Shown here: positions 52,305 through 60,506 of the stretch, one piece after another
How positions within the stretch are numbered: position 1 is the stretch's first letter
How the letters are laid out: every line of letters begins with the position of its first letter
NCBI GenBank assembly: GCA_964251965.1
Contig: CAXULQ010000011.1
Location: 1 to 64,000, forward strand
Source of the DNA: Mucilaginibacter_A sp964251965
GTDB lineage: Bacteria; Bacteroidota; Bacteroidia; Sphingobacteriales; Sphingobacteriaceae
DNA length: 64,000 bases
Direction of reading: 5' to 3'
Made by a program: the position numbers and the translations under genes
Notes under the pieces: generated by a model
Database searches by the model: none
Seen by the model: only the letters and a program-made list of their open reading frames with translations
What the model was told of the DNA's origin: nothing

Positions 52305-52348
52305 ATGCTTCTTTTAGCGGTGAAAATTTATGCTGATAAAAGAAGCAT
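52305..52348. repeat. Inverted pair of dispersed-motif copies
   Basis: ATGCTTCTTTTA at 52305-52316 and TAAAAGAAGCAT at 52337-52348 form a perfect 12-bp stem with a 20-base loop, five bases after the upstream stop codon. Confidence 0.9.
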
Positions 52349-52350
52349 GT

Positions 52351-52443
52351 TGCCATTTCGACCGAAGGGAGAAATCTTCATCTAATAACACAAGCATACC
52401 TTTCGCTCTAAATAAGATTTCTTACTTCGGATCGAAATGGCAA
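52351..52443. repeat. Palindromic CATTTCGACCGAAGGG-type repeat
   Basis: GCCATTTCGACCGAAGGGAG at the left and an imperfect complement, CTTCGGATCGAAATGGC, at the right form a hairpin of about 93 bases. This class of repeat is common in Bacteroidota intergenic regions. Confidence 0.75.
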
Positions 52444-52506
52444 CGCATAAAATGACAAGGTGCACAAAATCTTCACTCCAAAATCCTCACTCTTTTTCTA
52501 AAAACT

Positions 52507-52520
52507 ATGCTTCTTTTACC
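52507..52520 (+). repeat. Copy of the dispersed motif
   Basis: ATGCTTCTTTTACC followed by AGTATAAAATTG, upstream of the terminator of the tRNA-like RNA. Confidence 0.9.
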
Positions 52521-52544
52521 AGTATAAAATTGTTGTTATACAGC

Positions 52545-52569
52545 AAAGCCCCTGATGGGCAGGGGCTTT
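52545..52569 (-). terminator. Terminator of the tRNA-like RNA gene
   Basis: AAAGCCCCTG pairs with CAGGGGCTTT around a five-base loop. It lies 35 bases downstream (minus strand) of the tRNA-like sequence. Its T run is short on the minus strand and better on the plus strand. Confidence 0.65.
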
Positions 52570-52604
52570 TACTAACCAATTATAAACCTAAATTATGAGA
52601 AGGG

Positions 52605-52716
52605 CTGTAGGAGAAGGGGTCGAACCTTCACGAAGTGGTTATCGCGTTGCCGCGGTTTCCCATAATCTTCGCCACCGGGACAAGGAGGTGTGTCTGCCAA
52701 ATTTCACCATCCTACA
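52605..52716 (-). ncRNA. tRNA-like RNA, class II with a giant variable arm
   Basis: Read on the minus strand: acceptor TGTAGGA (52716-52710) pairs with TCCTACA (52612-52606), followed by G at 52605; U8, a 3-bp D stem GTG/CAC with GG in the loop, and a T arm GAAGG-TTCGACC-CCTTC are canonical. The anticodon arm CCTCC/GGTGG has a T-T mismatch and its loop TTGTCCC would give anticodon GTC, with an unusual C at position 37. The variable region is 42 bases (52630-52671) and folds into three stacked stems capped by a GCAA loop. No CCA is encoded. It fits no standard isoacceptor; a tRNA-derived or regulatory RNA is possible. Confidence 0.7.
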
Positions 52717-52870
52717 TTTTCTTATTAAGCAATTTAAAGAACGTTGTTTTTGTTATTGCTTGATACAAATCTAAGGCATGATTCAATTCTTTGCAAATAT
52801 TTCAACAAAATAATTTTATTTTTAAACAAAATTAAATTATACTTGCTAAACGTTACACATTTCAAAATTT

Positions 52871-53347
52871 ATGCCTCTTAAAAAACCTCATAATTCAGAA
52901 ATTGATAATCTGGATATTCAGATTTTATCTATCCTGATGAAAAACGCAACTACGCCTTACACCGAAATTGCAAAAGAATTAATCGTTTCCGGCGGGACCA
53001 TACACGTCAGGATGAAAAAACTCGAGGATTTAGGAATTATCAAAGGTGCCAACCTGGAAATTAACCCGCAAAAATTAGGTTATGATGTTTGTGCTTTCCT
53101 AGGGATTTTCCTTGAAAAAGGTTCGCAATACAATAATGCCGTTAAGCAGTTAAAAACGGTAAACGAAATTGTAGAACTGCATTACACAACGGGTAGCTGG
53201 AGTATTTTCGCAAAAATTATTTGTCGGGACACAACACATTTAAGAGAGATTTTAAACGAACAAATCCAAAGTGTAGAAGGCATACAACGAACCGAGACCT
53301 TTATTTCATTAGAAGAAAGCATTAAAAGGCAAATTACGTTGGATTAA
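52871..53347 (+). CDS. Lrp/AsnC-family transcription regulator
   Basis: A 158-residue regulator with an N-terminal HTH (IDNLDIQILSILMKNATTPYTEIAKEL) and a C-terminal RAM ligand-binding domain (INPQKLGYDVCAFLGIFL). It is divergent from the tRNA-like RNA gene. Lrp-family proteins sense amino acids; the ligand is unknown. Confidence 0.9.
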   Translation: MPLKKPHNSEIDNLDIQILSILMKNATTPYTEIAKELIVSGGTIHVRMKKLEDLGIIKGANLEINPQKLGYDVCAFLGIFLEKGSQYNNAVKQLKTVNEIVELHYTTGSWSIFAKIICRDTTHLREILNEQIQSVEGIQRTETFISLEESIKRQITLD

Positions 53348-53439
53348 AAAACTACTTTTATTTACTTTAAAATCTATGTTAACTTTGTACTGTACTTATT
53401 GATAACCATTTATCAGTTTAAATAGTATAAATTGAACGT

Positions 53440-53829
53440 ATGAAAAAGGATTTTTGGGGAACTGTTACCAATAATGTAACTAAGTGGACGGGCAGCACAA
53501 CTGGAATATTATTTGCAAATGGGCTGATGATTTTGTGGCTCATCTATGGCTATTTCGAGCATTTTTCTGAAGAGTCGCAAATGATCTTAAATACCGTTAC
53601 TTCGATTATCACTTTTATTATGCTGTTTCTGATCCAGAAAGGCCAGAACAAAGCAGATAAAGCCACACAGCTTAAACTCGATGAAATTATTTATGCTTTA
53701 GAATCAGGAAATAACAAAAGATTAGGGATTGAAAAACTGACTGAAGAGGAATTAGATTTAATAAAAGAAGAATACAACCTCGAAGAAGAAGAAGACGAAC
53801 TGGCAGATAAAAAAACAGCAAGGCCGTAA
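53440..53829 (+). CDS. Low-affinity iron permease family protein
   Basis: A 129-residue membrane protein. Two hydrophobic helices (FANGLMILWLIYGYF and VTSIITFIMLFLIQ) and the motif LIQKGQNKADKATQLKLDEII are typical of the low-affinity iron permease family (PF04120). The C-terminal tail is very acidic. The name comes from yeast Fet4; transport by bacterial members is not shown. Confidence 0.75.
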   Translation: MKKDFWGTVTNNVTKWTGSTTGILFANGLMILWLIYGYFEHFSEESQMILNTVTSIITFIMLFLIQKGQNKADKATQLKLDEIIYALESGNNKRLGIEKLTEEELDLIKEEYNLEEEEDELADKKTARP

Positions 53830-53850
53830 TTATAATAATTACGGCCTTGC
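53818..53850. terminator. Hairpin between convergent genes
   Basis: A perfect 14-bp stem, GCAAGGCCGTAATT / AATTACGGCCTTGC with a five-base loop, overlaps the stop codon of the upstream gene. There is no strong T run, so termination is likely but not certain. Confidence 0.65.
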
Positions 53851-53874
53851 ACCAATTCAATATCCAGCAAAAAG

Positions 53875-55515
53875 TTATTTCTTTCGTTCGCCCTTCATTT
53901 TAGAAGCTATTTTTAACGCTTCCAAAGCATTTACCACGCCGCCGGTTTTACTTAATGTGGTAAAATCAACTTTATCTTTGCTACCTGGTTTAACCACCAT
54001 CATTCCTTGTAATGGTTTGGCAGATTCCAAAATAGCTTCTTTTAGTTGTTTTGCACTTAAAGTTGGGTAATATTCTAAAACCAGTGCCGCAATCCCGGCT
54101 GTAATCGGCGAAGCAAAACTTGTACCATCGGCCGTATTAAATTCGGCATCTTTATCAATGGAAGTTACTTTTACGCCGGGCGCAAAAACATCAACACTTT
54201 TTTTGCCATAATTGCTGAACGAACCAGCCAGGTTTTCATCATTTAAAGCCGAAGAAGCACCAACGCTGATTAAATTGTCCGTTGTTGAGCCGTCCAGAAA
54301 AGTATCATTTGGAAATTCCGGTTTTGCATCAACATCCTGGTTATCGTTGCCGGAAGCTTGCACCAGCAACACATCTTTTTCAGCAGCATATTTTATCGCA
54401 TCATCCACCCATTTTTTATGCGGAGATATTTTTTTACCGAAACTCATGTTCACCACTTTGGCACCATTATCAACCGCATAACGGATGGCGCTGGCAATAT
54501 CCTTATCATATTCATCTCCGTTTGGTACTGCTTTTATCGCCATAATTCTTACATTATCGGCAATGCCATCAATACCGTAGCCATTATTGCGGATGGCACC
54601 AATCAATCCGGCTACACCTGTTCCGTGAGAAGCATCTTCAAATTTTAACTGGTTACTGCCGTATTTTTTATCGTTGATATCGTCCGGGTTATCTCCAACT
54701 ACCCGTTTGCGCGCTTCCAAATCAGGGTTAACATCATTGTTTAACTTGGTGATGTATTCGCTTAGCTCGGTAATTGTTTTGGTATCTGTTTTTGCGTTAT
54801 CGGCATCCTGAAAAATCAGTCCCCAGATATATTTACTTTTACTTAATGTATCGTTTTTAGAATCTATCTTATTCAGATCGTTTTTAGTAAACGATTGGCC
54901 AGCTTTCAAATTCAGTGATTTTTTCAGGAAAGCATCGGTAGTAACCAACGCATTCATTAATGGCGAAAGCTGGTCCAGTTCTGCTTGTGATTTGCTAATG
55001 GTAGAATCACGGATACTTTTAACTTTTAACCAGTAAGCATATTCTGATTTATCATTAGCAGCCGTTGCCGTAGTGATGGCAGCGTATTTATTTTTCAGCC
55101 GGTAGTATTCGCGTACTTCTTCTGTCGTTTCATTTACATCACATTTATTGTTTGGGCCGCCCAAAAAATTCCATCCGTGTACATCATCGATATATCCATT
55201 ATTATCGTCGTCTTTACCGTTTCCGGCTTTTTCTTTGGTATTTACCCATAAAATAGGTTGTAAGTCTTTTTGCAAAGTATCAACGCCGCTGTCAATTGTG
55301 GCCACAATAATTGTCGTACTTTTTTTACCCTTTAAAAAATCGTAAGCCTGGTTTAGGCTTACCCCAAAAAACCCATCTTTTTTCAAATCCAAAATATGCC
55401 AGTTTTTTGGCGGATCGGCAGGCTTAACTGGCATTTGCTGGGCTATAACTCCAGTACTGGTTATTACAAACAGGGCAACCACAGCAACTGCGGCTGCTTT
55501 TAAATTAATTTTCAT
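53875..55515 (-). CDS. S8 family serine protease (subtilase)
   Basis: A 546-residue exported subtilisin-like protease. Signal peptide 1-25. Catalytic triad: Asp in VATIDSGVDTLQ, His in DASHGTGVAGLIGA, Ser in DGTSFASPITAGIAA; LVQASGNDNQD holds the oxyanion Asn. A helical insertion of about 150 residues (about 130-285) separates Asp and His blocks, as in Bacteroidota members. Motif copies lie at 54034-54045 and 54525-54539. Confidence 0.9.
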   Translation of the reverse strand: MKINLKAAAVAVVALFVITSTGVIAQQMPVKPADPPKNWHILDLKKDGFFGVSLNQAYDFLKGKKSTTIIVATIDSGVDTLQKDLQPILWVNTKEKAGNGKDDDNNGYIDDVHGWNFLGGPNNKCDVNETTEEVREYYRLKNKYAAITTATAANDKSEYAYWLKVKSIRDSTISKSQAELDQLSPLMNALVTTDAFLKKSLNLKAGQSFTKNDLNKIDSKNDTLSKSKYIWGLIFQDADNAKTDTKTITELSEYITKLNNDVNPDLEARKRVVGDNPDDINDKKYGSNQLKFEDASHGTGVAGLIGAIRNNGYGIDGIADNVRIMAIKAVPNGDEYDKDIASAIRYAVDNGAKVVNMSFGKKISPHKKWVDDAIKYAAEKDVLLVQASGNDNQDVDAKPEFPNDTFLDGSTTDNLISVGASSALNDENLAGSFSNYGKKSVDVFAPGVKVTSIDKDAEFNTADGTSFASPITAGIAALVLEYYPTLSAKQLKEAILESAKPLQGMMVVKPGSKDKVDFTTLSKTGGVVNALEALKIASKMKGERKK

Positions 55516-55892
55516 GAATACAATTTAGATTTATCAATGGGCCGTATTAAATTTACTACCGGCTTAAAACAATTATTTTACCCGGGGGAACAGGTGCAGG
55601 ACCTTGATTACTTATACTAAAAAAGCTTTTTTTATCGTTTAATTTTCACGTTATTTACTCTTCATCGTTCAAAACAACTAATTAAAAATGCTTTTTCATA
55701 CTTTTGTCAAAGCTACTAATTTATGTAAATACAAAACAGGTTATTGTTATTGTTGTATGAGATTGAAGTTTAACAAGCAGCCAGTTTAACGAAACAAAAA
55801 TACTTTTCAGTATTTGTTTTATGGAAATAATTTAAGCTGTTAATTAGTATTGATAAATAAACATTCGCTCATTGTTCTGCTAATAAAATTGA
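55516..55892. other. 377-base divergent gap with no gene seen
   Basis: The gap between the subtilase and TPR genes is AT-rich and has no open frame, hairpin or copy of the dispersed motif that I can find. It should hold both promoters, but no box matches consensus well. Confidence 0.6.
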
Positions 55893-57299
55893 ATGGAAGA
55901 AGAATTTGATAATAATTTCTCCGAAGATCCTCGGTTTTCTGTAGAACGATATGAGGAGATGATCCGCAATCACGATCAGTATTTTTTTGATGCCCAGGTT
56001 TTCGAAGATATTATTGATTACTACATTGAAAAGAATGATCCGATTAAAGCACTTCAGGTAGTTGGATATGCACGAAGCCAGCATGCCTTTGCAGCTGTAT
56101 TTTTGATTAAACAGGCCCAGCTTTTTATCGTAACCAACCAAGTTGCCGATGCCTTTGCTATTTTAGACAAAGCAGAAAGCTTAGAACCATCAGAAGCTGA
56201 TATTTATATCATCCGTGGTAACTTGTTTGAAAGTTTAGAACGCCACGAAGAAGCCTTGGAAAATTACGAAAAAGCCTTGCCTCTGGCTGAAGAAACAGAC
56301 GATATTTTGCTGCATATGGCTTTTGTTTATCAAAGCAAAGGGGAATACAATAATGCAATCAATTACCTAAAGCTTTGCCTGGAGCAAAACATGGAAAACC
56401 AGGATGCCTTATACGAACTGGCGTTTTGTTACGACGTGATGGACAGGCAAAATGAAAGTGTGGAGTTTTACGAGCAATACATCGACAAAGAACCTTATAG
56501 CTACGCTGCCTGGTATAATTTGGGAAATGCTTTTACCAAACTCAGCTTGTTTGAAAAAGCGATTGATGCTTATGATTATGCTATCTTGATCAATGAAAAC
56601 TTTACTTATGCCTACTTTAATAAAGGAAATGCGCTGATCAACCTTGATAAATTTACGGAAGCAATTGAAGTTTACAAACAGACTTTGGAATATGAAGCGG
56701 CCAGCGCAGATACTTACTGTTCTATCGGTGAGTGTTACGAAAAGCTGGAACGCATGGACGAAGCCCGTGCCTATTACAAAAAAGCAGTCCGTAAAGACGC
56801 CAAAATGGGCGATGCCTGGTTCGGTATCGGCGTAACACTTGATTTTGAAGAACGTTACTTTGAAGCATTACGCTACTACAAAAGGGCGTTAGAGTTAGAA
56901 AATACGAATCCTGATTACTGGTTTGCCATTGCAGATGCAAATTACAAATTAGGAAACTTGCCAGAATCAGAAGAAGCTTACGCCAAAGTAATCGAGCTTA
57001 ACCCTTTAGATGTGGATGCCTGGCTGGACTATTCCTCAATTTTATATGAACAGCATAAATTAACAGCAGCTATCGAAACTATTGCAGAAGCCATCAAAAA
57101 TAATCCTGATGCCGCTGAACTGTTTTACCGCATGGTTGCTTACCTTTTTGCCAAAGGCGAATACAACGAAGCTTTAAAATATCTGGAAATTGCCTTAACT
57201 ACCGATGCGGAAAAGCATTACATTTTGTTTGAATATCTGCCGCAATTACAGGAAAACAAAGCAATTGTGGATATCATCAACCGATTTTATAAAATTTGA
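55893..57299 (+). CDS. Tetratricopeptide-repeat protein
   Basis: A 468-residue soluble acidic protein made of about ten TPR units (for example ADIYIIRGNLFESLERHEEA, AAWYNLGNAFTKLSLFEKA, PDYWFAIADANYKLGNLPES). No signal peptide. TPRs mediate protein-protein contacts. It is followed after 114 bases by the ComA-like synthase, and this neighbourhood (TPR, ComA-like, aroE) recurs in Bacteroidota. Confidence 0.88.
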   Translation: MEEEFDNNFSEDPRFSVERYEEMIRNHDQYFFDAQVFEDIIDYYIEKNDPIKALQVVGYARSQHAFAAVFLIKQAQLFIVTNQVADAFAILDKAESLEPSEADIYIIRGNLFESLERHEEALENYEKALPLAEETDDILLHMAFVYQSKGEYNNAINYLKLCLEQNMENQDALYELAFCYDVMDRQNESVEFYEQYIDKEPYSYAAWYNLGNAFTKLSLFEKAIDAYDYAILINENFTYAYFNKGNALINLDKFTEAIEVYKQTLEYEAASADTYCSIGECYEKLERMDEARAYYKKAVRKDAKMGDAWFGIGVTLDFEERYFEALRYYKRALELENTNPDYWFAIADANYKLGNLPESEEAYAKVIELNPLDVDAWLDYSSILYEQHKLTAAIETIAEAIKNNPDAAELFYRMVAYLFAKGEYNEALKYLEIALTTDAEKHYILFEYLPQLQENKAIVDIINRFYKI

Positions 57300-57350
57300 T
57301 ACAGCTTCTGGCTATATTCAGCTTTGGTAAAATAAGAGGTTTAGGTTTTT

Positions 57351-57358
57351 TACATTTG
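57351..57358 (+). promoter_or_regulatory. -7 promoter element for the ComA-like gene
   Basis: TACATTTG matches TAnnTTTG. A TTTG lies at 57323-57326, 24 bases upstream, longer than the preferred spacing. Confidence 0.4.
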
Positions 57359-57413
57359 CGCCTAATCGAAGAACTTACTTAAAGCAAGTTTTTAATCAAC
57401 ATGATAAATTCTA

Positions 57414-58175
57414 ATGAATTATTTTTTAAGTAATATTCCGGAGCGTACGCAAAAACCACGGTCATCAGGTTTTACCATGGTGATGGATAAAGGGTTAAGC
57501 CTAAGACAAGTAGAAGATTTTTTGGAAGTATCTGGCCAGCATACCGATATTGTTAAGCTTGGCTGGGCAACTTCTTATGTTACGCCTAATCTAAAAGAGA
57601 AATTAAAGCTGTACCGCGATGCCGGCATTCCGGTTTATTTTGGCGGTACTTTATTTGAGGCTTTTATTACCCGCGGAAAGTTTGATGAATATCGCCAGGT
57701 GTTAGATCAGTATCAAATGGATTACGCAGAAATTTCTGATGGTTCGATCACTATCGAACACGACGAAAAATGCAATTATATTAAAGAGTTAAGCAAACAG
57801 GTTATCGTAATTTCTGAAGTGGGTTCTAAAGACGTAGAGAAAATTTTTGCGCCCTACAAATGGATCAAGCTGATGAATGCCGAACTGGAAGCCGGTTCCT
57901 GGAAAGTAATTGCCGAAGCACGGGAAAGCGGAAACGTAGGTATTTACCGGGATTCTGGCGAAGTAAGGCAAGGTTTGGTAGATGAAATCCTCACGCAAAT
58001 TCCAGAAGAAAAAATAATCTGGGAAGCACCGCAAAAAGCGCAGCAGGTTTGGTTTATCAAACTGATTGGTACCAATGTAAATTTAGGCAACATCGCACCG
58101 GCAGAAGTTATTCCGTTAGAAACAATCCGGCTTGGTTTGCGCAGTGATACCTTTGATTTTTTCCTGAACCAGTAA
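57414..58175 (+). CDS. Phosphosulfolactate synthase (ComA-like)
   Basis: A 253-residue TIM-barrel enzyme of the ComA family, which adds sulfite to phosphoenolpyruvate to give phosphosulfolactate in archaeal coenzyme M synthesis. PRSSGFTMVMDKGLS, VDIVKLGW-like ...HTDIVKLGWATSYV, GIPVYFGGTLFEAF and the C-terminal GTNVNLGNIAPAEVIPLETIRLGLR are characteristic. Bacteria here do not make coenzyme M; sulfolactate or cysteate for sulfonolipids is a plausible product but inferred. Followed by aroE and gldD. Confidence 0.8.
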   Translation: MNYFLSNIPERTQKPRSSGFTMVMDKGLSLRQVEDFLEVSGQHTDIVKLGWATSYVTPNLKEKLKLYRDAGIPVYFGGTLFEAFITRGKFDEYRQVLDQYQMDYAEISDGSITIEHDEKCNYIKELSKQVIVISEVGSKDVEKIFAPYKWIKLMNAELEAGSWKVIAEARESGNVGIYRDSGEVRQGLVDEILTQIPEEKIIWEAPQKAQQVWFIKLIGTNVNLGNIAPAEVIPLETIRLGLRSDTFDFFLNQ

Positions 58176-58182
58176 AAGCTCA

Positions 58183-58195
58183 ATGCTTCTTTTAC
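58183..58195 (+). repeat. Copy of the dispersed motif in the ComA-aroE gap
   Basis: ATGCTTCTTTTAC followed by ACACCCAAAAACTTG, ending before the aroE start at 58220. Confidence 0.9.
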
Positions 58196-58219
58196 ACACC
58201 CAAAAACTTGGAGTTTAAA

Positions 58220-59011
58220 ATGAAAAAATACGGATTGATCGGTTTTCCCTTGACACACTCTTTTTCTAAAAAATATTTTACAGAAAAATTTGAAAAAGAA
58301 GGTATCGAAGATCATTCTTATGAACTTTTTGAATTAGAAAACCTGAGTGATTTCCCCGAATTTATTAAAGCCAATACTGGTTTATGCGGTTTAAATGTAA
58401 CGATACCACATAAAATAGGTGCTGTATTTTACACGAATTGGCTGGAACCTGAAGCTAAAAAAGTAGAAGCAATTAACTGCATCAAGATTATTAAAGAGAG
58501 TGCCATCGAAACTGCTTTTTCTGGCGAAGTTGGTTTTGTTGACCAGGATTTCCGGCTGGAAGGTTACAACACAGATATTCATGGCTTTGAAAATTCCCTT
58601 AAACCTTTGCTTAAACTTCAACATAACAAAGCTTTGGTTTTAGGAAACGGAGGCGCAACCAGGGCCGTAAAATATGTATTGAAAAAACTTCGGATACCTT
58701 ATCTTGTCGTTTCCCGCAGGCCAAAACTAACCCATATTTCGTATGAACAGGTTACGGCAGAAATGATCAAAAATTATAAACTCATTATCAATACAACACC
58801 TTTAGGCACTGCGCCAGACCTTGCCGCTTTTCCGCCTATTCCTTATGAGGCTATCACCAATCAGCATTTGTTGTATGACCTGATCTACAATCCTGAAAAA
58901 ACAGTTTTTTTACAAAAAGGAGAAGCACAAGGCGCAACAATTAAAAATGGTTATGAAATGCTTGTTTTACAGGCAGAAAAATCATGGGAAATCTGGAATA
59001 ACCGGCAATAA
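58220..59011 (+). CDS. aroE: Shikimate dehydrogenase
   Basis: A 263-residue enzyme that reduces 3-dehydroshikimate to shikimate. IGFPLTHSFSKKYF is the substrate site, NVTIPHKIGAV carries the catalytic Lys, and VLGNGGATRAVKYVLKKL is the NADP Rossmann loop; NTTPLGTAP follows. The ATG at 58220 is chosen over a TTG 12 bases earlier. gldD starts 1 base after its stop. It feeds the aromatic pathway that includes trpE. Confidence 0.92.
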   Translation: MKKYGLIGFPLTHSFSKKYFTEKFEKEGIEDHSYELFELENLSDFPEFIKANTGLCGLNVTIPHKIGAVFYTNWLEPEAKKVEAINCIKIIKESAIETAFSGEVGFVDQDFRLEGYNTDIHGFENSLKPLLKLQHNKALVLGNGGATRAVKYVLKKLRIPYLVVSRRPKLTHISYEQVTAEMIKNYKLIINTTPLGTAPDLAAFPPIPYEAITNQHLLYDLIYNPEKTVFLQKGEAQGATIKNGYEMLVLQAEKSWEIWNNRQ

Positions 59012-59012
59012 T

Positions 59013-59600
59013 ATGTTTGTAAAGCGGCTTGTTTTGTTCTTTGTTGGATCAGTAATCCTGATTTCGTGCAATAATCACCCCGATTTTTCGCCCAAGCCCC
59101 GCGGTTTTTTCCGCATTGTTTTGCCTGAAAAAAAATACCGCGACTACTCTGGCGGCTGTCCGTTTACTTTTTCGTATCCGGTTTATGCTTCAATCCAACC
59201 GGATAAAAACAAGAATGCCCAACCTTGCTTTTTTAACATAGAATTTCCTGCTTTTAAGGGTACTTTGCACATGAGTTACATGCCCATTACTTCTAAAAAA
59301 GTTTTTAACGAATTGATTGAAGATGCGCATACTTTTGCGTTTAAACATACCGTAAAGGCAACTGGTATTGATGAAGGGACAATTGCTTTACCAAACCAAA
59401 AAATTTATGGTATTTATTACCGCATTGATGGAAATGCAGCTTCTTCCGTGCAATTTTATTTAACTGACAGCACAAAAAACTACCTGCGCGGAGCTTTATA
59501 TTTCAGCGAACTCCCGCGACAGGATTCTATTAAACCAGTATTAGAGTTTGTGAAGAAAGATATTGATGTGATGATTAAAACTTTTCGCTGGAAAAACTGA
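59013..59600 (+). CDS. gldD: Gliding motility lipoprotein GldD
   Basis: A 195-residue lipoprotein: MFVKRLVLFFVGSVILISC has a lipobox ending at Cys19. The mature part has PKPRGFFRIVLPEKKY, FFNIEFPAFKGTLHMSYMPI and NAASSVQFYLTDSTKNYLRGALYF, matching GldD of Bacteroidota, required for gliding/type IX secretion in Flavobacterium. The ATG at 59013 immediately follows the aroE stop; a longer upstream frame overlaps aroE and is rejected. The stop codon overlaps a dispersed-motif copy. Confidence 0.88.
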   Translation: MFVKRLVLFFVGSVILISCNNHPDFSPKPRGFFRIVLPEKKYRDYSGGCPFTFSYPVYASIQPDKNKNAQPCFFNIEFPAFKGTLHMSYMPITSKKVFNELIEDAHTFAFKHTVKATGIDEGTIALPNQKIYGIYYRIDGNAASSVQFYLTDSTKNYLRGALYFSELPRQDSIKPVLEFVKKDIDVMIKTFRWKN

Positions 59601-59614
59601 TGCTTCTTTTATCG
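59600..59614 (+). repeat. Copy of the dispersed motif at the gldD stop
   Basis: ATGCTTCTTTTATCG followed by CCTAAATTTTAAAG; the first A is the last base of the gldD TGA. It lies between convergent gldD and TerC genes. Confidence 0.9.
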
Positions 59615-59629
59615 CCTAAATTTTAAAGA

Positions 59630-60442
59630 TTAGCTTTTGTCCAGCACTTTTTCTGCATCTTTTGTTATTTCTAAACGTATGGCACTCTTTTTAGGAAAAT
59701 CAAACAACAGGGAAGTAATAACAGGAACCAGAAATACAGCAACCGTAAATAAAGAAACAAACACATCCGTTTTTTTGCCTTCCAATATTTCTGAAAACGG
59801 TGTCCCCGGATAGAAATGGGTGTACACAGATGCAGTCAACTTAATTCCCAGCACGCCGATCACTACAAAAGCAACCGTTTCTAAAAAAGTAAACTTTTCG
59901 ATCAGCTTTACAAAAGCCTGCGCTACAAAACGCATAGCCAAAATCCCGATGAAAACACCCGTATAAATCAGGAAAACATGTTTTGTAAAAGCAACCGCCG
60001 CAAAAACATTATCGATAGAAAACGCCAAATCCATCACTTCCACCAAAGCAACTGTCGCCCAAAAAGTACCAACCAGTCCAACTGTAGATTTGTAAATCCA
60101 GTTTTCATTTTTGTTAATTGCTTCTTCTTCTCCGTTGTTATCGGCTTTTCCTTTAAAAAAATCAAATGCCAGGTAAAGCAAATACAATCCGCCTAAAGGT
60201 TTCAGCCACCAAATTTTAACCAGCCAGGAAGCCAAAAACAGGCAAATCCCACGGAAAACGTATGCGCCCAAAATACCATAGCGCAATGCTTTGCTTCTTT
60301 GTTCTTTCGGTAAATCAATCACCATTGTAGCTAAAACAGCAGCGTTATCAACAGAAAGTAAGCTTTCGATCACAATTAAATTTAAGATGATCAGCAGCCC
60401 TGCCTGTATATCTTCTCCTAATAACTGATGTATAATATCCAT
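59630..60442 (-). CDS. TerC family integral membrane protein
   Basis: A 270-residue membrane protein with seven to eight transmembrane helices. Acidic metal-coordinating segments in ESLLSVDNAAVLATMV and MDLAFSIDNVFAAVAF are the TerC hallmarks; LFDFPKKSAIRLE ends the protein. Members have been tied to tellurite resistance and manganese or other metal export. TelA is two genes upstream on the same strand. Metal specificity unknown. Confidence 0.88.
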   Translation of the reverse strand: MDIIHQLLGEDIQAGLLIILNLIVIESLLSVDNAAVLATMVIDLPKEQRSKALRYGILGAYVFRGICLFLASWLVKIWWLKPLGGLYLLYLAFDFFKGKADNNGEEEAINKNENWIYKSTVGLVGTFWATVALVEVMDLAFSIDNVFAAVAFTKHVFLIYTGVFIGILAMRFVAQAFVKLIEKFTFLETVAFVVIGVLGIKLTASVYTHFYPGTPFSEILEGKKTDVFVSLFTVAVFLVPVITSLLFDFPKKSAIRLEITKDAEKVLDKS

Positions 60443-60506
60443 TTAGATGTTTGTAATGCTGTTTTTATGATACTTTTTTATTGCTGATGTTACAGCTTGC
60501 ATATAA

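Noticed and set aside
52605..52716. Ordinary tRNA-Leu or tRNA-Ser
   Set aside because: The variable arm is far too long and the anticodon loop fits neither; no CCA is encoded.
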